DNA from: Cyanobacteria bacterium UBA9971
GTDB taxonomy: Bacteria > Cyanobacteriota > Vampirovibrionia > Gastranaerophilales > UBA9971
Direction of reading: 5' to 3'
NCBI GenBank assembly: GCA_003499955.1
Contig: DNRP01000110.1
Location: forward strand, 762 to 7,689
DNA: 6,928 nt
Below are positions 4,836 to 6,928 of this stretch, in pieces. Within the stretch, counting starts at the first letter, position 1; every line of letters starts with the position of its first letter. A program made the position numbers and the translations under genes. Under the pieces are notes generated by a model. It was not told the origin of the DNA. It saw only the letters and a list, made by a program, of their open reading frames with translations, and did not search any database.

Positions 4836-5936
4836 TCAGGCTGCGTGATTATTATTTTCGGAATTATTTCCGTTTCTGTAGCCTATGCCTGCTCTATAGC
4901 CGGAAATTGAATACAGCGCGGGAAGAACCGGAGCTATCCATTTCATTCCCGATAAAAATCCGACTGAAGCAACATCGTCTATATGCAAGCCTAAATCTAG
5001 TATTTCAGGCTTTCTTTCAACATTTACATCTTTAAACATATTATGAAAATGATGATATTGTTTAGTATTAGCCGTTGTTTCTTTTGCTTTGTTATCAAGC
5101 AAAGGATTTACAAGGTTTTTGCCCGCGAAATTCGCTATTGTACCGCCAAACAAAATGCCTACGGACACAACTCCCGTCATCATTCCGGCAAATCTTGCCG
5201 CTTTTGATTTTACATTAAATTTATTCAAAGTTAAGAGAGCTAATCCCGCGCCTGCATTGCATAAAGTAATATTTGCCATGTATTGATAAAGTCCTTCTTT
5301 GACTTTATTTTTTGATGTTTTATTTAAGTCTTCCCCGTTTATTTTATCTGCTGCAACCCCGCCGGCTATTCCTCCGACAACAGGAACTGTGCCGATTTTT
5401 GTCAAAGTCCACAGTTCTGAAAACATTTCTTTATAAGTATGGACATGACTATCGGGAATTACTTTATTTATAAGCTTTTTATCGGGAGAAAGTTCTTCCA
5501 GTCCTTTATTTAATTCAAAAATTTCTTTAATTTTTAAATATTTTCCGTCTTTGATTTTATTTATGGAAGTTTCGAGTTTTTTATCGCCTTTTTGTTTTAT
5601 AGCGGCTAAGACTTCGCTTATAGGACTGAGATTATGTTCGTTATGACAGTGGGCATGCCCATCGCAATCATGAATAATCCCTTTTATGATTTTTTTACCG
5701 TTAATTTTTAAGCCTTTTGTGGCTATAAACGCCGATGCTAAAGAAAAAGACAAAATAAAAGAATCTCTAACCGCTGTTTTCTTTTTTTCGGTTTCAGGGG
5801 CTTTATAGGTATCGTATGCGGTGTATGATGCCGCTGCCGCAACAGAAACTATCGGAACAGCTTTATTAAGCCCTTTTATTATTGCGGGTTGGTCTAAATA
5901 TTTTCCGAATAAATTTAAGTTTTGTAACATTACCAT
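4836..5936 (-). CDS. His-rich multi-pass membrane protein, putative metal-related
   Basis: Unrecognised 366-residue protein. Hydrophobic segments suitable for membrane helices lie near residues 25-41, 58-73, 180-197, 216-240, 247-270 and 323-346. A soluble His/Cys/Asp cluster at 89-101 (H89, D90, C91, D92, H94, H96, C97, H98, H101) looks like a metal-binding loop. Further His pairs are H164/H166 and H295/H296/H298, and HIDD lies at 318-321. It matches no transporter family I know, so transport, storage or sensing of zinc or iron is only inferred. The context supports a metal role: a Fur-family gene follows on the same strand, and a Fur-box-like palindrome lies 33 bp upstream. The start could be Met1 (5936) or Met3 (5930); neither has a good Shine-Dalgarno. 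Confidence 0.78.
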   Translation of the reverse strand: MVMLQNLNLFGKYLDQPAIIKGLNKAVPIVSVAAAASYTAYDTYKAPETEKKKTAVRDSFILSFSLASAFIATKGLKINGKKIIKGIIHDCDGHAHCHNEHNLSPISEVLAAIKQKGDKKLETSINKIKDGKYLKIKEIFELNKGLEELSPDKKLINKVIPDSHVHTYKEMFSELWTLTKIGTVPVVGGIAGGVAADKINGEDLNKTSKNKVKEGLYQYMANITLCNAGAGLALLTLNKFNVKSKAARFAGMMTGVVSVGILFGGTIANFAGKNLVNPLLDNKAKETTANTKQYHHFHNMFKDVNVERKPEILDLGLHIDDVASVGFLSGMKWIAPVLPALYSISGYRAGIGYRNGNNSENNNHAA

Positions 5937-5968
5937 TTGTATTAATTCTTTAATTATATTTTAATTCA

Positions 5969-6015
5969 ACTACAAGTATATTGAAAATGAAAACCATTTT
6001 CAATATACTTGTAGT
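5969..6015. promoter_or_regulatory. 21-bp-arm palindrome with Fur-box-like core between divergent genes
   Basis: Arms 5969-5989 and 5995-6015 are perfectly complementary around a 5-nt centre. The central 19 bp (5983-6001, GAAAATGAAAACCATTTTC) match the classical Fur box GATAATGATAATCATTATC at 15 of 19 positions, and its symmetry centre (5992) is that of the whole palindrome. It lies between a minus-strand -10-like TATAAT (5953-5958) and a plus-strand TTTAAT (6023-6028), so a bound repressor could block both divergent promoters. No T-run follows either arm, so it is not a terminator. The metal (Fe, Zn, Mn) is not determined. Confidence 0.7.
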
Positions 6016-6073
6016 CAGAAAATTTAATGGAAAGAAGTAAGTAAAAAATTTTATAACTATAAGGAGACGAAAA

Positions 6074-6262
6074 ATGACTTCATTAAATTACAACATCTGC
6101 CCAAAAACAAATTTTGCAGGCAGCAGTCTTAATTGCAGCGGATGCTCCAAGCCTTCTAATGTCAACCAAAACAAATCTCACAACGGCGACGGAATTGAAG
6201 GGCCTCATTTTAAACCGGCCTCTCATAAACATTTAGGTAAAAATCTTAATAAATTAGCCTAA
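6074..6262 (+). CDS. 62-aa Cys/His-containing small protein, unknown function
   Basis: Unrecognised small polar protein. It has three cysteines (C9, C21, C24, the last two as CSGC) and four histidines (H36, H45, H51, H53, the last two as HKH). There is no hydrophobic segment or signal peptide, and Asn, Ser, Gly and Lys dominate. The potential ligands suggest metal binding, for example a small buffer or chaperone peptide, but no known metallothionein pattern is present. It is very likely translated: AAGGAG at 6061-6066 lies 7 nt before the ATG, the strongest ribosome binding site in the window. It is transcribed away from the His-rich membrane protein across the Fur-box-like palindrome, so shared metal control is likely. 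A run of eight T at 6270-6277 follows the stop, but without a convincing stem. Confidence 0.7.
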   Translation: MTSLNYNICPKTNFAGSSLNCSGCSKPSNVNQNKSHNGDGIEGPHFKPASHKHLGKNLNKLA

Positions 6263-6318
6263 AAGCCTGTTTTTTTTAAGATTTAAATAAAAAGCAATTT
6301 TTTATTTGCTGTGTTTTG

Positions 6319-6324
6319 TATAAT
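6319..6324 (+). promoter_or_regulatory. Consensus -10 box before the second dehydrogenase gene
   Basis: A perfect TATAAT lies 35 nt before the ATG at 6360. No good -35 hexamer is found at 16-18 bp upstream, where the sequence is AATTTT-like. The predicted leader is short, about 28 nt. Confidence 0.5.
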
Positions 6325-6359
6325 ATGTATAGGCAGATTCAAAAAACGAGCAAAAAAAC

Positions 6360-6928
6360 ATGAGCATGAATGCAGTTTTATTTTATGAGCCGGGAGTGGT
6401 GAAGTACGAAGAAATCGACGTTCCTGAAATAGGAACAGGTGAAGTGCTTATAAAAATCGGCGCTGCACTTACTTGCGGAACAGATATAAAGACTTACAAA
6501 CGCGGTCATCCTGTTTTAATAAAAACATTACCGTCAGGATTCGGGCATGAATTTGCGGGAACTGTTTATAAGATTGGCAAAAACGTGGAAGGCTTTGAAT
6601 TGGGACAGCGGGTAGTTGCAGCAAATTCCGCTCCCTGCCAAAAATGTTATTACTGCCGTATTCATGAATATAATCTTTGCGAAAATCTTGACCTTTTAAA
6701 CGGGGCTTTTGCCGATTATATTAAAGTTCCCGAGCTTATCGTAAAACAAAATTTACTCTCGATACCAGAACATGTTACTTTTGAAGAAGCAGCCTTCACC
6801 GAGCCTCTTGCAAATGTGGTTCTCGGCGCGGAAGAATTAAACATCAAGCCCGGACAAACTGTCGGGATTATCGGTTTAGGTCCTATAGGTCTTTTATTTG
6901 TCAGACTTGCCAAGCTCAAAGGCGCAAG
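6360..6928 (+). CDS. Zinc-dependent MDR dehydrogenase, 5' part (runs off the window)
   Basis: The first 189 residues of a second medium-chain dehydrogenase/reductase are present; the frame is open to the window edge. Catalytic zinc ligands are C39 (TCGTD), H63/E64 (GHE) and E148 (FTEP). Structural zinc cysteines are C93, C96, C99 and C107. The nucleotide-binding motif GLGPIG is at 172-177. This is the sorbitol/threonine dehydrogenase-like group; substrate unknown. It is only a distant paralogue of the 3324-4346 enzyme. The start is taken at 6360, with Met3 at 6366 as the alternative. The ribosome binding site is weak: a GAG at 6348-6350, 9 nt upstream. It follows the 62-aa gene with its own TATAAT at 6319-6324. 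Confidence 0.92.
   Translation, partial: MSMNAVLFYEPGVVKYEEIDVPEIGTGEVLIKIGAALTCGTDIKTYKRGHPVLIKTLPSGFGHEFAGTVYKIGKNVEGFELGQRVVAANSAPCQKCYYCRIHEYNLCENLDLLNGAFADYIKVPELIVKQNLLSIPEHVTFEEAAFTEPLANVVLGAEELNIKPGQTVGIIGLGPIGLLFVRLAKLKGA

Noticed and set aside
5089..5286. Plus-strand open frame
   Set aside because: Antisense shadow of the His-rich membrane protein gene.
6232..6277. Possible terminator after the 62-aa gene: TTTAGG/CCTAAA pairing and a run of eight T
   Set aside because: The stem is only 6 bp with a loop of about 20 nt and does not adjoin the T-run. The later A/T-only inverted repeat (6285-6307) is too weak.
6716..6919. Minus-strand open frame
   Set aside because: Antisense shadow of the second MDR dehydrogenase, whose zinc and nucleotide motifs are intact.

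Overview
The window is AT-rich, with short A/T-only spacers and Shine-Dalgarno-led bacterial genes. The style, and the N-terminus 'MGLAASQARFLSLTARKS', recall gut-dwelling non-photosynthetic Cyanobacteriota (Gastranaerophilales/Melainabacteria). That assignment is pattern memory, not a search result.

Region 1 (72-2387, all minus strand) is a run of five unrecognised genes, read from 2387 down to 72. Small helical proteins (113, 76, 92 and 108 aa) surround a 304-aa Gly/Ala-rich protein with hydrophobic segments. The first and last genes are paralogues that share both their N- and C-terminal signatures. None of the five has a signal peptide, and there is not one cysteine in their 693 residues. 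This fits an exported, self-assembling or secretion-substrate system, but the function is unproven.

Region 2 (2388-3323) has no gene. Its right part (2755-3289) is bounded by perfect 21-bp terminal inverted repeats and filled with nested hairpins, including a perfect 38-bp palindrome. It has no transposase and looks like a MITE-type non-autonomous element. Its right end lies 34 bp before the next gene and may supply a -35 box.

Region 3 (3324-6928) combines metal-linked functions. A complete zinc-dependent MDR dehydrogenase (3324-4346, plus) meets, stop to stop, a Fur-family regulator (4347-4742, minus). Upstream of the regulator and on the same strand is a His-rich multi-pass membrane protein (4836-5936). 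Divergent from that is a 62-aa Cys/His-bearing peptide (6074-6262, plus). Between these two lies a 21-bp-arm palindrome whose core matches the classical 19-bp Fur box at 15 positions. The simplest reading is a small metal regulon: the Fur-like protein controls the divergent pair, and probably itself. A second zinc-dependent MDR dehydrogenase starts at 6360 and runs off the window.
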